The position numbers and the translations under genes are program-made. Shown piece by piece: positions 24,235 to 33,033 of a stretch of DNA of 64,000 bases; positions within the stretch are counted from its first letter, which is position 1; each line of letters starts with the position of its first letter. Where the stretch lies: the NCBI RefSeq assembly GCF_003289645.1, contig NZ_QLYX01000013.1, positions 62,001 through 126,000 of the forward strand, read 5' to 3'. The notes beneath the pieces were generated by a model. The model was given only the letters and a program-made list of their open reading frames with translations, was not told the origin of the DNA and did not search any database. The DNA comes from Actinomadura craniellae (GTDB lineage: Bacteria > Actinomycetota > Actinomycetes > Streptosporangiales > Streptosporangiaceae).

Positions 24235-25500
24235 TCATCTGCGCGTGCGGAAACGGGTTCGAGCGGCCCGGACGGCGACGACCAGCAGCACCGCCGCGCC
24301 GATCCCCGGCGGCAGCAGCGGAAGCCAGCGTCCGGTCGCGCTCGGCTCGCCGGTGGAGTTCACCCGCTGGGCCGGCAGGGTGGACCCGGCGGCCGGGGTC
24401 GCCCGCGCGACGGGTTTCCGGGCGGACGTGAGCTTCCCGGAGGTCTTCTCCGTCGCCGGGCACAGGCGAACGGCGGGCGGTACGGGCCGCGGGGCGGGCT
24501 TGTTGTACTCGGTGGCGGCCTTGGACCCGCCGATGGTGATCACCGGTATGACGCGCAGGTAGGCGCCGGAGGCGTCCCGGGCCGTGACGTCGGTGACCAG
24601 CGCTTGGAGCGTGGGCACCATCGTCAGGACGTGCCGGACCCGGGCCGAGTTCTCGTTGGTGAGCAGCGGTGTGGTCTGCGTGCCGGCGGCGGTGAGCAGG
24701 CAGCCCAGCCCGGGGCGCGCGTCGCGCAGCAGCCGGTTCGCGTCCCGCAGCAGGCCGGGGCCCTCCGCCAGGACGATGTCGAGGTTCGCGCGGCTCTGCC
24801 GCACCGAGGCGGTGAGCGTGGCCAGGTCGTTGGTGCCCGAGGCCAGCTGGTGCCGGTGGCCGGAGAGCGTGGCGGTGAGGCGGGTCAGTTCGACCGACAG
24901 CGCGTCCAGCGTCCCGGCGTCGCCGGCGAGGGTCTGGGTGAGCTGGTGGGTGTCGCCGATGATGTCGTGGATGGAGGTGCCCCGGCCCTCCAGCCCGGTG
25001 GCCGCCTCGTGCACCAGCGTGCGCGCGTCGCGCGGGTCGACGGACCGCAGCGTGGTGCTGAGCCCGGCGAACAGTTCCTGGTAGTCGACGGTGCCGGAGG
25101 TGCGGGCGAGGGGGATGCGGTCGCCCTCCCTGAGCGCGGCGGTCCCGGGCCGGGCCGGCAGGGACGGCCGGGTCAGCTCGATGTACGGCTCGCCGATGGC
25201 CGACTTGCGCAGCACCCGGGCCCCGACGTCCGCGGGGATGCGCGCGTCCCGGTTCAGGTCGAGCCGCACCGCCACGTGCCCCTGGCGCAGCTGGACGTCA
25301 CCGACCCGGCCGACCCGCACGCCCAGGTGGGTGACCTCCAGGTCGGAGTTCAGCCCCGGGGAGGTGGCGAAGTCCGCGGTGACATGGAAGGGCCGTTCGA
25401 GCGCGTCGACGCTGATGATGCTCCGTACCGCCCACACCGCCAGGATCACGCCGAGCAGGGCGAAGAAGCACAGGTTGACGAGGATGCGGGGTTCTCTCAT
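24235..25500 (-). CDS. Mce-family protein, last position (MceF-like)
   Basis: The 421-residue substrate-tunnel subunit of a Mce lipid importer begins with an uncleaved membrane helix (LCFFALLGVILAVWAV), followed by the MlaD/Mce beta domain (about 35-120, VTHLGVRVGRVGDVQLRQG). A long helical region and a Pro-rich tail end in a second hydrophobic segment (GIGAAVLLVVAV, about 395-412). Six such proteins make a hetero-hexameric periplasmic tube. Its start overlaps the previous gene's stop (ATGA). Confidence 0.88.
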   Translation of the reverse strand: MREPRILVNLCFFALLGVILAVWAVRSIISVDALERPFHVTADFATSPGLNSDLEVTHLGVRVGRVGDVQLRQGHVAVRLDLNRDARIPADVGARVLRKSAIGEPYIELTRPSLPARPGTAALREGDRIPLARTSGTVDYQELFAGLSTTLRSVDPRDARTLVHEAATGLEGRGTSIHDIIGDTHQLTQTLAGDAGTLDALSVELTRLTATLSGHRHQLASGTNDLATLTASVRQSRANLDIVLAEGPGLLRDANRLLRDARPGLGCLLTAAGTQTTPLLTNENSARVRHVLTMVPTLQALVTDVTARDASGAYLRVIPVITIGGSKAATEYNKPAPRPVPPAVRLCPATEKTSGKLTSARKPVARATPAAGSTLPAQRVNSTGEPSATGRWLPLLPPGIGAAVLLVVAVRAARTRFRTRR

Positions 25501-26513
25501 GAGCGCGGCCCCATCAGCTCAGTCCAGGGCCGCCGCTGGGTGGCCTGGGCGGCGGTTTCGGGCGGCGGCAGGAAGCCCTTGATCCAGAGGAAGAGCAGCG
25601 CCTGGCCGCTGTGCGAGACCGACGGGCCGCGCAGGAAGGCGAGCACGGCGTTCGCCAGTGCCTTGAGGTCCTGGCTGCCCCGGACGGCGGCGGCGAGCAT
25701 GGTGTCGGCGCGCTGCAGCAGGGTGGCCAGGCGCGCGGCGTGGCGCCCCTGGATCCTGGCGTTGACCGAACGGGCCAGTTCCAGCAGTTGCTCGACGACG
25801 CGTTTGAGCTGGGCCCGGTCGTCCTGCAGCCGCTTGGTGGCGACCGTGATGGCGCCGGGCAGCCGGTCGATCTGCTGCCGCCCGGCGTGCAGCGACGCGC
25901 CGATGCGGGCGAGGCCGTCCAGGGTGCGGCCCAGGTCCCGGCTCGCGGCCGCGTAGCTGTCGGAGACGGCGGAGGCCTTCTTGATGAGGGTGTTGAGCCG
26001 GTCTCCCTCGCCGCCGAGGGCGGTCGCGGACTCACCGGTGATCGTCGCCAGGTCCTGGCCGCCCAGCGCGGCCAGCAGGGGGCTGAGCTGCCGGCTGATC
26101 TGTTCCAGGTCGGGCTGGACGGAGGTCTGCCCGATCGCGGCGCCGCTGGCCAGGAACGGCCCGGTGCGCAGGTCGCGCCCCGGGGGCGGGTCCAGCCGCA
26201 CGTAGTTCTCGCCCAGCAGCGACGTCTTGGCGATGGTCGCGGTGGTGCCGGTCGGGATGCGGCGGTCGTCGCGCAGCGACATCGTCACCTTGCTGCGGTA
26301 TCCGGTCAGGCCGATGGCGGTGACGGTGCCGACGCGGATGTCGGAGATCTGGACGCTGTGCCCGACGACCAGGCTCTGCACGTCGTCGAACGTCGCCGTG
26401 AGAGTCAGGTCGCCGCGCGGCGCGCCGATCGTCTGGAGGGAACAGCCGCTCGTGACCAGGGCCAGCGCCAGGGGCGCGGCGAGGACGGCGGCCAGGGGCT
26501 GGCGTCTTCTCAT
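25497..26513 (-). CDS. Mce-family lipoprotein (MceE/LprK-like)
   Basis: The 338-residue protein has a lipoprotein signal peptide with lipobox VTSGC (Cys about residue 24), a Mce domain (VQISDIRVGTVTAIGL, about 35-115) and a helical C-terminal region. Mce operons normally have one lipoprotein at position five, and this one is there. The preceding gene is also lipoprotein-like. It is translationally coupled to both neighbours by 4-bp overlaps. Confidence 0.88.
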   Translation of the reverse strand: MRRRQPLAAVLAAPLALALVTSGCSLQTIGAPRGDLTLTATFDDVQSLVVGHSVQISDIRVGTVTAIGLTGYRSKVTMSLRDDRRIPTGTTATIAKTSLLGENYVRLDPPPGRDLRTGPFLASGAAIGQTSVQPDLEQISRQLSPLLAALGGQDLATITGESATALGGEGDRLNTLIKKASAVSDSYAAASRDLGRTLDGLARIGASLHAGRQQIDRLPGAITVATKRLQDDRAQLKRVVEQLLELARSVNARIQGRHAARLATLLQRADTMLAAAVRGSQDLKALANAVLAFLRGPSVSHSGQALLFLWIKGFLPPPETAAQATQRRPWTELMGPRS

Positions 26514-27553
26514 CGGGGCGCCCTCCGGGGCGGGTCGGCGCAGGTGGCCAGCTCGGGGTTGCCTTGCAGGCAGGGCACGGTGCCCCAGCCCATCGCGGTG
26601 AACAGCGGCTGGAGCCAGGCGCGCAGGGTGCCGTGCACGACCAGGCGGATGGTGGCGGCATGGTTCTTGCGGTCCCACGCCTGGACGGCCACGTCGGCGA
26701 ACCGGCCCAGGGCGGCGATGGCCTGGTTCAGCGATCCGGCGTTGGCTTTGAGCGTCATCACGATGTTGGACAGGTCGGAGACGGTGCTGGGGAGGGTCTC
26801 CCGGTAGGCGGTGACCAGGACGTCGCTCTTGCGGATCACGGCGGCGAGCCCCGCGACGAACTCGCTCAGCCGGGCGCGTTCCTCGGCCAGCGAGCGGCTG
26901 GTCGTGGAGAACGAGTTGATGAGCTCGCCGAGGCGGCGGTCGCGGTGGTTGAGGTCGGCCGCCAGGGTCCGCAGCCCTTCGGCGAGCGAGACGAGCCGCC
27001 GGTCGTGGGCCGCCAGGTTGTGGGTGAGGGAGGCGGTGCCGCGCAGTGCCTCGTTGATGTCGCCGCCGTGGCCTTGCAGGCTGTCGGCGCCGCGACCCAC
27101 GGCCGTGCCGAGCCGCTGCGTGTCGATCGACCGGTTCAGCCGGGCGAACGCGGCGAGCGCGTCGTCGATCTCGACGGGTAGTTCGGTGCGTTCCTGGGGG
27201 ATGACCATTCCGGGCGGGGCCTTGGGCTGGCCGGGCTGCCATACCGGTTCCAGCCGGACGTACCGTTCCCCGAGCGTGTCGGCGGAGGCGATGACGGCCC
27301 GCGCGTCCCGGTGCACCGGCACCGATCCGTCGATGGCCAGGTCCACCCGCACCCGGCCGCCTTCGTGCCGGATGCCGGTGATGCTTCCGGCGTCGGCGCC
27401 CATCACCCGCACCCGCGACTGCTCGTACAGCGAGGTCGTCCGGGCGAAGTGGACGGTGATCCGGTAGCTGTCGTCGCCGGCCCCCACCACCGCGCATCCT
27501 CCGCTGCTCGCGGTCAGGGCCAGCGCGCACGCCGCCGCGGTGAGACGTCTCAT
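26510..27553 (-). CDS. Mce-family protein at the fourth position, lipoprotein-like
   Basis: The 347-residue Mce protein begins MRRLTAAACALALTASSGGC, a signal peptide ending in a weak lipobox (SGGC, Ser at -3). The Mce domain (RVRVMGADAGSITGIRHEG, about 45-125) and the helical domain follow. Position four (MceD) is usually a membrane-anchored form, so a second lipoprotein is unusual. ATG 27553 overlaps the mceC stop; the open frame upstream of it is a shadow over mceC and mceB. Confidence 0.85.
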   Translation of the reverse strand: MRRLTAAACALALTASSGGCAVVGAGDDSYRITVHFARTTSLYEQSRVRVMGADAGSITGIRHEGGRVRVDLAIDGSVPVHRDARAVIASADTLGERYVRLEPVWQPGQPKAPPGMVIPQERTELPVEIDDALAAFARLNRSIDTQRLGTAVGRGADSLQGHGGDINEALRGTASLTHNLAAHDRRLVSLAEGLRTLAADLNHRDRRLGELINSFSTTSRSLAEERARLSEFVAGLAAVIRKSDVLVTAYRETLPSTVSDLSNIVMTLKANAGSLNQAIAALGRFADVAVQAWDRKNHAATIRLVVHGTLRAWLQPLFTAMGWGTVPCLQGNPELATCADPPRRAPR

Positions 27554-28590
27554 GATCCTCCTCTCCGGGCGCCGGCCGGCGCCTGCCGGGCCAGCTCGGC
27601 CAGGTCCCGGGGCGACAGCGGCCCGAGGCCGGTGGACACGACCTCCAGCCACGGGCCGTTGCCGCCCGTGCCCGCCAGCCCGCTCAGCGTCGGGCCCGCC
27701 CAGGCGAGCAGCTCGTTGAAGTTCTTCGTGGTGGGGCGCAGGGTGCCCAGGGTGCGGTTCAGGTCGTCGATGACGAGGAGCAGCTTCCGCTGCTGCTCGT
27801 CGATCAGCCGGGTCATCGCGGCGACCGTCTGGCCTCCGCTGCCCAGGAAGGTCGAGAGTTCGTTGCGCCGGCGCCGCAGCTCGTCGAGCATGATCTGCAC
27901 GTTGGTGAGCAGCCGGGAGAGCTGCTGCTCCTTGGCGCGGGCGAGGTTCATCACGCGTTCGCCGTTGACGAGCAGCTTGTCGATCTGCGGATCGGATTCC
28001 TCGACGGTGCGCGCCAGCTCGGCGAGGTCGCTCAGGGTGCGGCCGAGCCGGCCCCGGTCGCGCGCGTTCACCTGCCCCAGCTCCGACATGATCCGGTTGA
28101 TGGACTGGGTGTCGAGCCGGGTGATGGTCGTGGTCGTGGTGCTCAGCAGGTCGTCGGCGGCGGCCGGTGTCGCGGTGCGTTCCCGGGGGATGCGGCGGCG
28201 CCCGTCCGGCAGGTCGGCCAGGTGCGGGGTGGTGACCGGGCCGGACAGGTGCAGGTAGCGGCCGCCGAGGAGGTTGGTGACCTTGACCTCGGCGCGGGTG
28301 GCCGGGCCCAGGTCCACCTCGGCCTCCATCTTCCAGGTGACCAGCACGCGTCCCCGGGTGAAGTCCGGGCGCACCGAGGTGACCTCGCCCGCCCGGATGC
28401 CGGCGACCCGCACCTGGTCGCCGGAGCGCAGCCCGCCGGTGTCGGCGAACTCTCCGGTGACGGTGTAGCGGTCTTGCAGCAGCCCCCGGGTGCCGACCAG
28501 GTAGACCCCGGCGACCAGGGCGATCAGCGCGGTGGACGACACCAGCCCGACGGTGATCCGGTTGCGGTCGCGGAACGATTTCAGCGCCAT
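27550..28590 (-). CDS. Mce-family protein, third position (MceC-like)
   Basis: The 346-residue protein has an N-terminal membrane anchor (VGLVSSTALIALVAGVYLVG), a Mce domain (DQVRVAGIRAGEVTSVRPDF, about 57-76) and a long amphipathic helical region with coiled-coil character. ATG 28590 is directly after the mceB stop. It is an internal gene of the operon. Confidence 0.9.
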   Translation of the reverse strand: MALKSFRDRNRITVGLVSSTALIALVAGVYLVGTRGLLQDRYTVTGEFADTGGLRSGDQVRVAGIRAGEVTSVRPDFTRGRVLVTWKMEAEVDLGPATRAEVKVTNLLGGRYLHLSGPVTTPHLADLPDGRRRIPRERTATPAAADDLLSTTTTTITRLDTQSINRIMSELGQVNARDRGRLGRTLSDLAELARTVEESDPQIDKLLVNGERVMNLARAKEQQLSRLLTNVQIMLDELRRRRNELSTFLGSGGQTVAAMTRLIDEQQRKLLLVIDDLNRTLGTLRPTTKNFNELLAWAGPTLSGLAGTGGNGPWLEVVSTGLGPLSPRDLAELARQAPAGARRGGS

Positions 28591-29739
28591 TCAGCCGCCT
28601 CCGACCAGTAGGTGCCGCAGCGCGTCGGACGAGTCGAGGGGAACGATGCGCGCCCCGGTTCCGGAGCTGCTCGGCGCGACGCCGGCGGTGCCGGTCTCGC
28701 GGGGGCCGGGCAGGCGGGTGGAGTAGGGGCACGGCGGGGCGGCGAGGCTGATGCAGGGGATCGAGGCCTCCGCGTAGCCCCCGTTGTCGACGGCGGCGAA
28801 GATGCGTTGCAGCTTGGGTGCCGCCGACCCCAGGACCGCGTTCAGCGCGCCTCTGTTGCGCTGCACGCCGGCGGTGAAGTCGGACAGCCGGGAGATGACG
28901 GACGCCAGTTCCCGGCTGTTGCCCGCCAGTACCTGGTCCGAGGTGCGGCTCATGGTCGCCAGCTCGACCAGGGCCTGGTCGATGAGCCGGCGGTTGTCGG
29001 CGAACGCTCCGCTCAGCTTGACCAGGTCGTCCACGGCGGTGGCGATCTGCTTGTCGCGGCGGGCGATGATCTCGGTGACGGTCGCGTAGTCGGCCAGCAT
29101 CCGCCGCAGGGTGGCGCGGCGCACCGCGATCGTGGACGACAGCTCCTCCACGTTCACGATCAGCTGGTCCAGCTCGCCGGCGTTGCCGTTCAGCGCCTGC
29201 GACAGCGACATCAGCACCTGGTTGACCTGGCCGGGGTCGACGCTGCGGGCCAGCGGGATGAGCTGGTCGACCAGCGCCCGCGAGTCGATCACCGACCGGG
29301 TTCGGGTGATGTGGGCGCCCGGGCGCATCTGCGCCGGGCTGGTGCCGGGGATCAGGTAGACGACCCGGCGTCCCATGGTGTCGCGCCAGCGGATGGCGGC
29401 CTCGCTGTCGGCGGGCACGGTGACCGATGTGTTCACGGTGAGGTGCACCCGGGCCCGGCCGTCGACGATGCGCAGCTCGTCGACCCACCCCACCGGGGTT
29501 CCGGCGATCTTCACCTGGTCGCCGGGTTCCAGGCCGCTGGCGTCGTCGAAGGTGGCGGTCAGCGGCCAGCCGTCCTCCAGGTTCACCCGGGCGATCTGCG
29601 CCCCGATGTACGCGGTGAGCAGCCCGGTCACGGTCACGAACACCGCCAGGCGGGTCGCCAGCGCGGCGCGGGCGCGTCCTCGCGGGGACAGCCGTGCCGG
29701 GAGGCGGGGCGCGCGGCGCGGAAACGTCGGTCGTGCCAT
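28591..29739 (-). CDS. Mce-family protein, second position (MceB-like)
   Basis: The 382-residue protein has an Arg-rich cytoplasmic start, a membrane helix (LAVFVTVTGLLTAYIGAQIA), a Mce domain (DQVKIAGTPVGWVDELRIVD, about 72-92), and the helical region. Its C-terminal tail includes CISLAAPPCPY, two Cys that may form the disulfide seen in MceB-type tails. It starts 1 bp after the mceA stop. Confidence 0.9.
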   Translation of the reverse strand: MARPTFPRRAPRLPARLSPRGRARAALATRLAVFVTVTGLLTAYIGAQIARVNLEDGWPLTATFDDASGLEPGDQVKIAGTPVGWVDELRIVDGRARVHLTVNTSVTVPADSEAAIRWRDTMGRRVVYLIPGTSPAQMRPGAHITRTRSVIDSRALVDQLIPLARSVDPGQVNQVLMSLSQALNGNAGELDQLIVNVEELSSTIAVRRATLRRMLADYATVTEIIARRDKQIATAVDDLVKLSGAFADNRRLIDQALVELATMSRTSDQVLAGNSRELASVISRLSDFTAGVQRNRGALNAVLGSAAPKLQRIFAAVDNGGYAEASIPCISLAAPPCPYSTRLPGPRETGTAGVAPSSSGTGARIVPLDSSDALRHLLVGGG

Positions 29740-29740
29740 G

Positions 29741-30763
29741 TCAGCGACCTCCCGTCGAACCGCACAGGCCGATGATCAGCTGGCAGGGGTCGCTGGGCAG
29801 GTACCCCTGGGTGCGCATGTAGTTTTTGCCTTCGGGGCCGGGCAGCGAGGTCAGCTCCCCGTACTGCGGGAGCAGCTTGTTGCCGGTGCGCACCGCGTTC
29901 CCGGTCAGGCCGAGCTGGGCGTGGATCAGCGCGGCGACGCGCTCGGCGGACCGGAAGCCCTCGCCGACCTGCCCGCCGCGCTTGTCGAAGCCGTGCGACA
30001 CCAGCGCGGAGATCTCCGCGAGTTGGTCGGCGAACTGCCCGAGGCGGTCCCGCCCGCCCGCGGCCGTGCTGGTGATGAGGGTGTTGGCGTCGCCGGCGAC
30101 GGCGGTCAGGTCGCCGCCGGTGCCGGCTCCCGCCAGCGCCCCGGTCAGGTCGGCGGAGTCGGCCAGGAACCGGCGGGCCTCGGCCCGGCGCCGGTGCGCG
30201 ACGTCCACCAGGGTGGAGGTGTGGCCGACGGTGGCGCGCAGCCGCCCGCCCTGCCCGTCCAGGCCCTGCGCGAGGGTGCGCACGATCGTGGACACCTCGG
30301 TCGGGTCGATCGCGCGCAGGGTCGCGTCGGCGTCGCTCATCAGGTCGGAGAGGTCCTGGGGGTCGTGGGTGCGGGCGATGCCGGCGCCGGAGGCCAGGTA
30401 GGGGCCGCCGCGCTCGCCCGGCCCCGGGAGCAGGTCGACGAACTTGGGGCCGAACGCCGACGCGGGTTCGATCGACGCGGTGGCCGAGACCGGCACGCGG
30501 ACGCCCGGGTTCAGGCGCAGGGTCAGGCGGGCGCGTCCGGCGCCGGTGAGCTCGGCCCGCTCCACCGAACCGACGGTCACGCCCCGGATCTTGACGGGGG
30601 CGCCGTCGCCCAGGCCCTGCCCGGCCCGCCCGAACTCGGCCGTCAGCCGGGTTCCCTCGGCCTGGAACGGGCGGGCCACCAGGACGTACACCGCCAGCGC
30701 CGCGGCGACCACGGTGCCCAGCGAGATGAGGAGCGAGCGCCGGAGCGGGATGTCGTAGTTCAT
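29741..30763 (-). CDS. Mce-family protein, first position (MceA-like)
   Basis: The 340-residue protein has a short N-terminus, a membrane helix (LLISLGTVVAAALAVYVLV), the Mce domain (GAPVKIRGVTVGSVERAELT, about 54-74) and the helical region ending with CQLIIGLCGS. ATG 30763 overlaps the yrbEB stop. It begins the six-gene mce run. Confidence 0.9.
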   Translation of the reverse strand: MNYDIPLRRSLLISLGTVVAAALAVYVLVARPFQAEGTRLTAEFGRAGQGLGDGAPVKIRGVTVGSVERAELTGAGRARLTLRLNPGVRVPVSATASIEPASAFGPKFVDLLPGPGERGGPYLASGAGIARTHDPQDLSDLMSDADATLRAIDPTEVSTIVRTLAQGLDGQGGRLRATVGHTSTLVDVAHRRRAEARRFLADSADLTGALAGAGTGGDLTAVAGDANTLITSTAAGGRDRLGQFADQLAEISALVSHGFDKRGGQVGEGFRSAERVAALIHAQLGLTGNAVRTGNKLLPQYGELTSLPGPEGKNYMRTQGYLPSDPCQLIIGLCGSTGGR

Positions 30764-31626
30764 CCGGTCAGCCTCACGGTCGCACCGCTGCCCCAGAAGA
30801 CGTAGGACAGCAGCAGGTTCAGGGTGACGATGGTGATGATGGACAGCCGGATCGCGCGGCCCGCGGCGTGTCCCACTCCGGCGGGGCCGCCGGTGGCGTG
30901 GTATCCGTAGAAGCAGTGGATCGCGATCACCGCGAAGGCGAACACCGCGACCTTGATGGAGCTGTACACCAGGTCGATCGTCGGCAGGTACAGCCGGAAG
31001 TAGTGGTCGTAGACGCCCGGCGCCAGGTCGAAGAACTCGGTGCTGATCAGCCGGGTCGCGAAGAAGCTGGCGAACAGCGCGATCAGGTACAGCGGCACCA
31101 GCGCGATCAGCGCGGCCACCACCCTCGTGCACACCAGGTAGGCGAGGGAGTCGATGCCCATCACCTCCAGCGCGTCGATCTCCTCGGAGATGCGCATCGC
31201 GCCGAGTTCGGCGGTGAACGCCGATCCGCACTGGGCGGCCAGGGCGGTGGCGGCGATCACCGGGGTGATCTCCCGGACGTTGGCGAACGACCCGACCAGC
31301 CCCATGAACGACTCGGCGCCGATGGACCGCAGGCCGGTGTAGCCCTGCAGCCCGACCTCGGTGCCGACGAAGAACGCCATGGTGAAGATCACGAAGATCA
31401 TGCCGCCGCCGACGACCGTGGCGCCGGTGCCCACCACGACATCGCTGACGTGCCGCGCGACCACGCGGGCGTACCTGCGGCGCCACACCAGGTCGCGCAC
31501 CGAGTACAGCAGCACCCGGTGGATGAACACCGGCCACCGTGCCAGGTCGCTGTGCCGCCGCAGCGCCGCCTCGGCGGAGCGCGCCGTGCGGGTGCCGACC
31601 CGGGTGGGGAGGAGTGGGCCGGCCAT
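30760..31626 (-). CDS. YrbEB/MlaE-family permease of the Mce system
   Basis: The 288-residue multi-pass permease matches MlaE: a cytoplasmic interfacial helix, several membrane segments and the conserved cytoplasmic stretch RISEEIDALEVMGIDSLAYL with the EExDAL signature that contacts the ATPase. It pairs with YrbEA. The ATPase (MceG/Mkl) is usually encoded elsewhere and is absent here. ATG 31626 overlaps the yrbEA stop; the longer open frame is a shadow. Confidence 0.93.
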   Translation of the reverse strand: MAGPLLPTRVGTRTARSAEAALRRHSDLARWPVFIHRVLLYSVRDLVWRRRYARVVARHVSDVVVGTGATVVGGGMIFVIFTMAFFVGTEVGLQGYTGLRSIGAESFMGLVGSFANVREITPVIAATALAAQCGSAFTAELGAMRISEEIDALEVMGIDSLAYLVCTRVVAALIALVPLYLIALFASFFATRLISTEFFDLAPGVYDHYFRLYLPTIDLVYSSIKVAVFAFAVIAIHCFYGYHATGGPAGVGHAAGRAIRLSIITIVTLNLLLSYVFWGSGATVRLTG

Positions 31627-32411
31627 CAGATCTTGGGCGGGAACGCGACGAAGTACACCGTCGTGATCACGTAGTTGAGGGCGAACACCAGCATGAAGGC
31701 GACCACGATCGCCCGGTTGACCGCGCGGCCCACCCCGACCGGGCTGGTGGCGCAGTTCATCCCCATGTAGGCGGCGACGATCGCGGCGACCAGCCCGAAC
31801 AGCCACGATTTCAGCAGCGTGACGATCAGGTCGGATATCTGGAGCAGGGACACCGCGCCGTCGAAGTAGGCGCCGGGGGTGACGTCCTGCAGCAGCACGT
31901 TGAACACGAACCCGCCGGCGGCTCCCGCGATGATGACCAGGGACGCCAGCAGCATCGCCACCAGGCTGCCCGCCCACAGCCGGGGGGTGACCAGCCGGTG
32001 GATCGGGTTGACCGCCATCGCCTCCATGGCCGACAACTCATCGCGGATGCGGCGGGCGCCCATGTCGGCCGTCATCGCCGCGCCGCCCGCGCCGGCGATG
32101 ATGAGGGCGGCCGCGATCGGCGCGACCTCGCGGACCAGGCCGACGATGACCGCGCCGCCCGTCGCCGACTGCGCGCCGAGTTGCGCGGCGAGCTGGCCCA
32201 CCTGGAGCGCGACCGTGGCGCCGAGCGGCAGTGACACCAGGATCACCGGCAGGCTCGTGACGCGGGCCAGGAACCAGGCCTGTTCGACGAACTCCCAGAA
32301 CCAGGTGCGCACGTCCCAGGTGCGCCGTAGCCCTTCCAGCGCGATGACGAATAGTTCGCCCGTTTCGCCGAGCAGGTTGTGGATCCGTGCCGGTACCTGC
32401 ACCGTCGCCAT
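31626..32411 (-). CDS. YrbEA/MlaE-family permease of the Mce system
   Basis: The 261-residue MlaE permease has the signature RRIRDELSAMEAMAVNPIHR and about five membrane segments. It heads the minus-strand operon yrbEA-yrbEB-mceA-F-mam-tetR (32411 down to 22577). GGAGGAGG lies 7 nt upstream of ATG 32411. Mce systems import hydrophobic molecules such as sterols, fatty acids or terpenoids; the cargo here is unknown, although the adjacent catabolic genes suggest one. Confidence 0.93.
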   Translation of the reverse strand: MATVQVPARIHNLLGETGELFVIALEGLRRTWDVRTWFWEFVEQAWFLARVTSLPVILVSLPLGATVALQVGQLAAQLGAQSATGGAVIVGLVREVAPIAAALIIAGAGGAAMTADMGARRIRDELSAMEAMAVNPIHRLVTPRLWAGSLVAMLLASLVIIAGAAGGFVFNVLLQDVTPGAYFDGAVSLLQISDLIVTLLKSWLFGLVAAIVAAYMGMNCATSPVGVGRAVNRAIVVAFMLVFALNYVITTVYFVAFPPKI

Positions 32412-32471
32412 GGACCGTCACCTCCTCCCTGGAGTGCCGTGCCACCCGATCGCCGATCCGGCGGCGGGGCC

Positions 32472-32500
32472 ACAGTAGTGAGTTGTTGACACTTCGACAA
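32472..32500 (-). promoter_or_regulatory. Likely mce operon promoter with an overlapping dyad
   Basis: On the minus strand TTGTCG (32500-32495) and TACTGT (32477-32472) are 17 bp apart, giving a start about 55 nt before yrbEA. An imperfect dyad, TTGTTG-N6-CGACAA (32483-32500), covers the -35 box and spacer and is a candidate site for the TetR at 22577-23245. Confidence 0.5.
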
Positions 32501-32945
32501 TGGTTTCCATCTAGACGTCAATAGGATCGGCATTCCCCGGGGACCGACAGTCCCCGGGTGATGAAATCCGCCCCGTCACTGCTCACCAAGTGACAATTCA
32601 GGGGCCGGCGCGTGGGGGTACATCTGGCTCCATGACCGCTGAGGCCGGCGTGGCGCGTGATGGGCCGGGCACCGACCGTGTCCCGGGAGGTGCCGCGGGG
32701 CACGGTCGATGCCGGGGGGCCGCCCTTGCGGTGGCACCCCGGTCCGGGGGAGCGGACCGGGGCGCTCCGGTGCCGTCGCGTCCGGCGGCGAGACCGCGGG
32801 GTGAGCGGCTGCACGAGGAGTCGTTTCCGCTCGGTCATGCCTTCGCCTTTCTCGTGGGCGACGCGGGGTCGTTCGTCGCGGCCGGACGGGCCGGCACGAG
32901 AGGGGAGGGCCGTGCGTCACTGCTCCGCCGCCTCGGGTAGCCGGA
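32501..32945. other. Region without a convincing gene
   Basis: This stretch contains a perfect dyad CCCGGGGAC-N5-GTCCCCGGG (32536-32558). Short open frames exist on both strands (for example minus 32838-32518 and plus 32632-32940), but their translations are Arg/Pro-rich with no recognisable domain. A minus-strand promoter at 32946-32974 points into it, so it may hold the remains of a divergent gene. Confidence 0.4.
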
Positions 32946-33009
32946 ACGCTAGATGATTATTGGCGACTTGCCAATAGGTATTGGCGGTCCGCTAATAATC
33001 ATCTAGGGT
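32946..33009. promoter_or_regulatory. Divergent promoters sharing tandem ATTGGC operators
   Basis: Two dyads lie 21 bp apart: ATTGGC-gactt-GCCAAT (32959-32975) and ATTGGC-ggtcc-GCTAAT (32980-32996). Outer 13-bp arms (CTAGATGATTATT at 32949-32961 and its complement at 32994-33006) make the whole block palindromic. The plus promoter is TTGGCG (32981-32986)-17-TAGGGT (33004-33009). The minus promoter is TTGGCA (32974-32969)-17-TAGCGT (32951-32946). The block is an AT-rich island. Confidence 0.7.
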
Positions 33010-33033
33010 TCAGCTGGTCGGACAGGAGCCGTC

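Noticed and set aside
32518-32940. Short open frames on both strands upstream of the mce operon
   Set aside because: Translations are Arg/Pro/Gly-rich, overlap each other and show no domain. Listed only as a region without a convincing gene.
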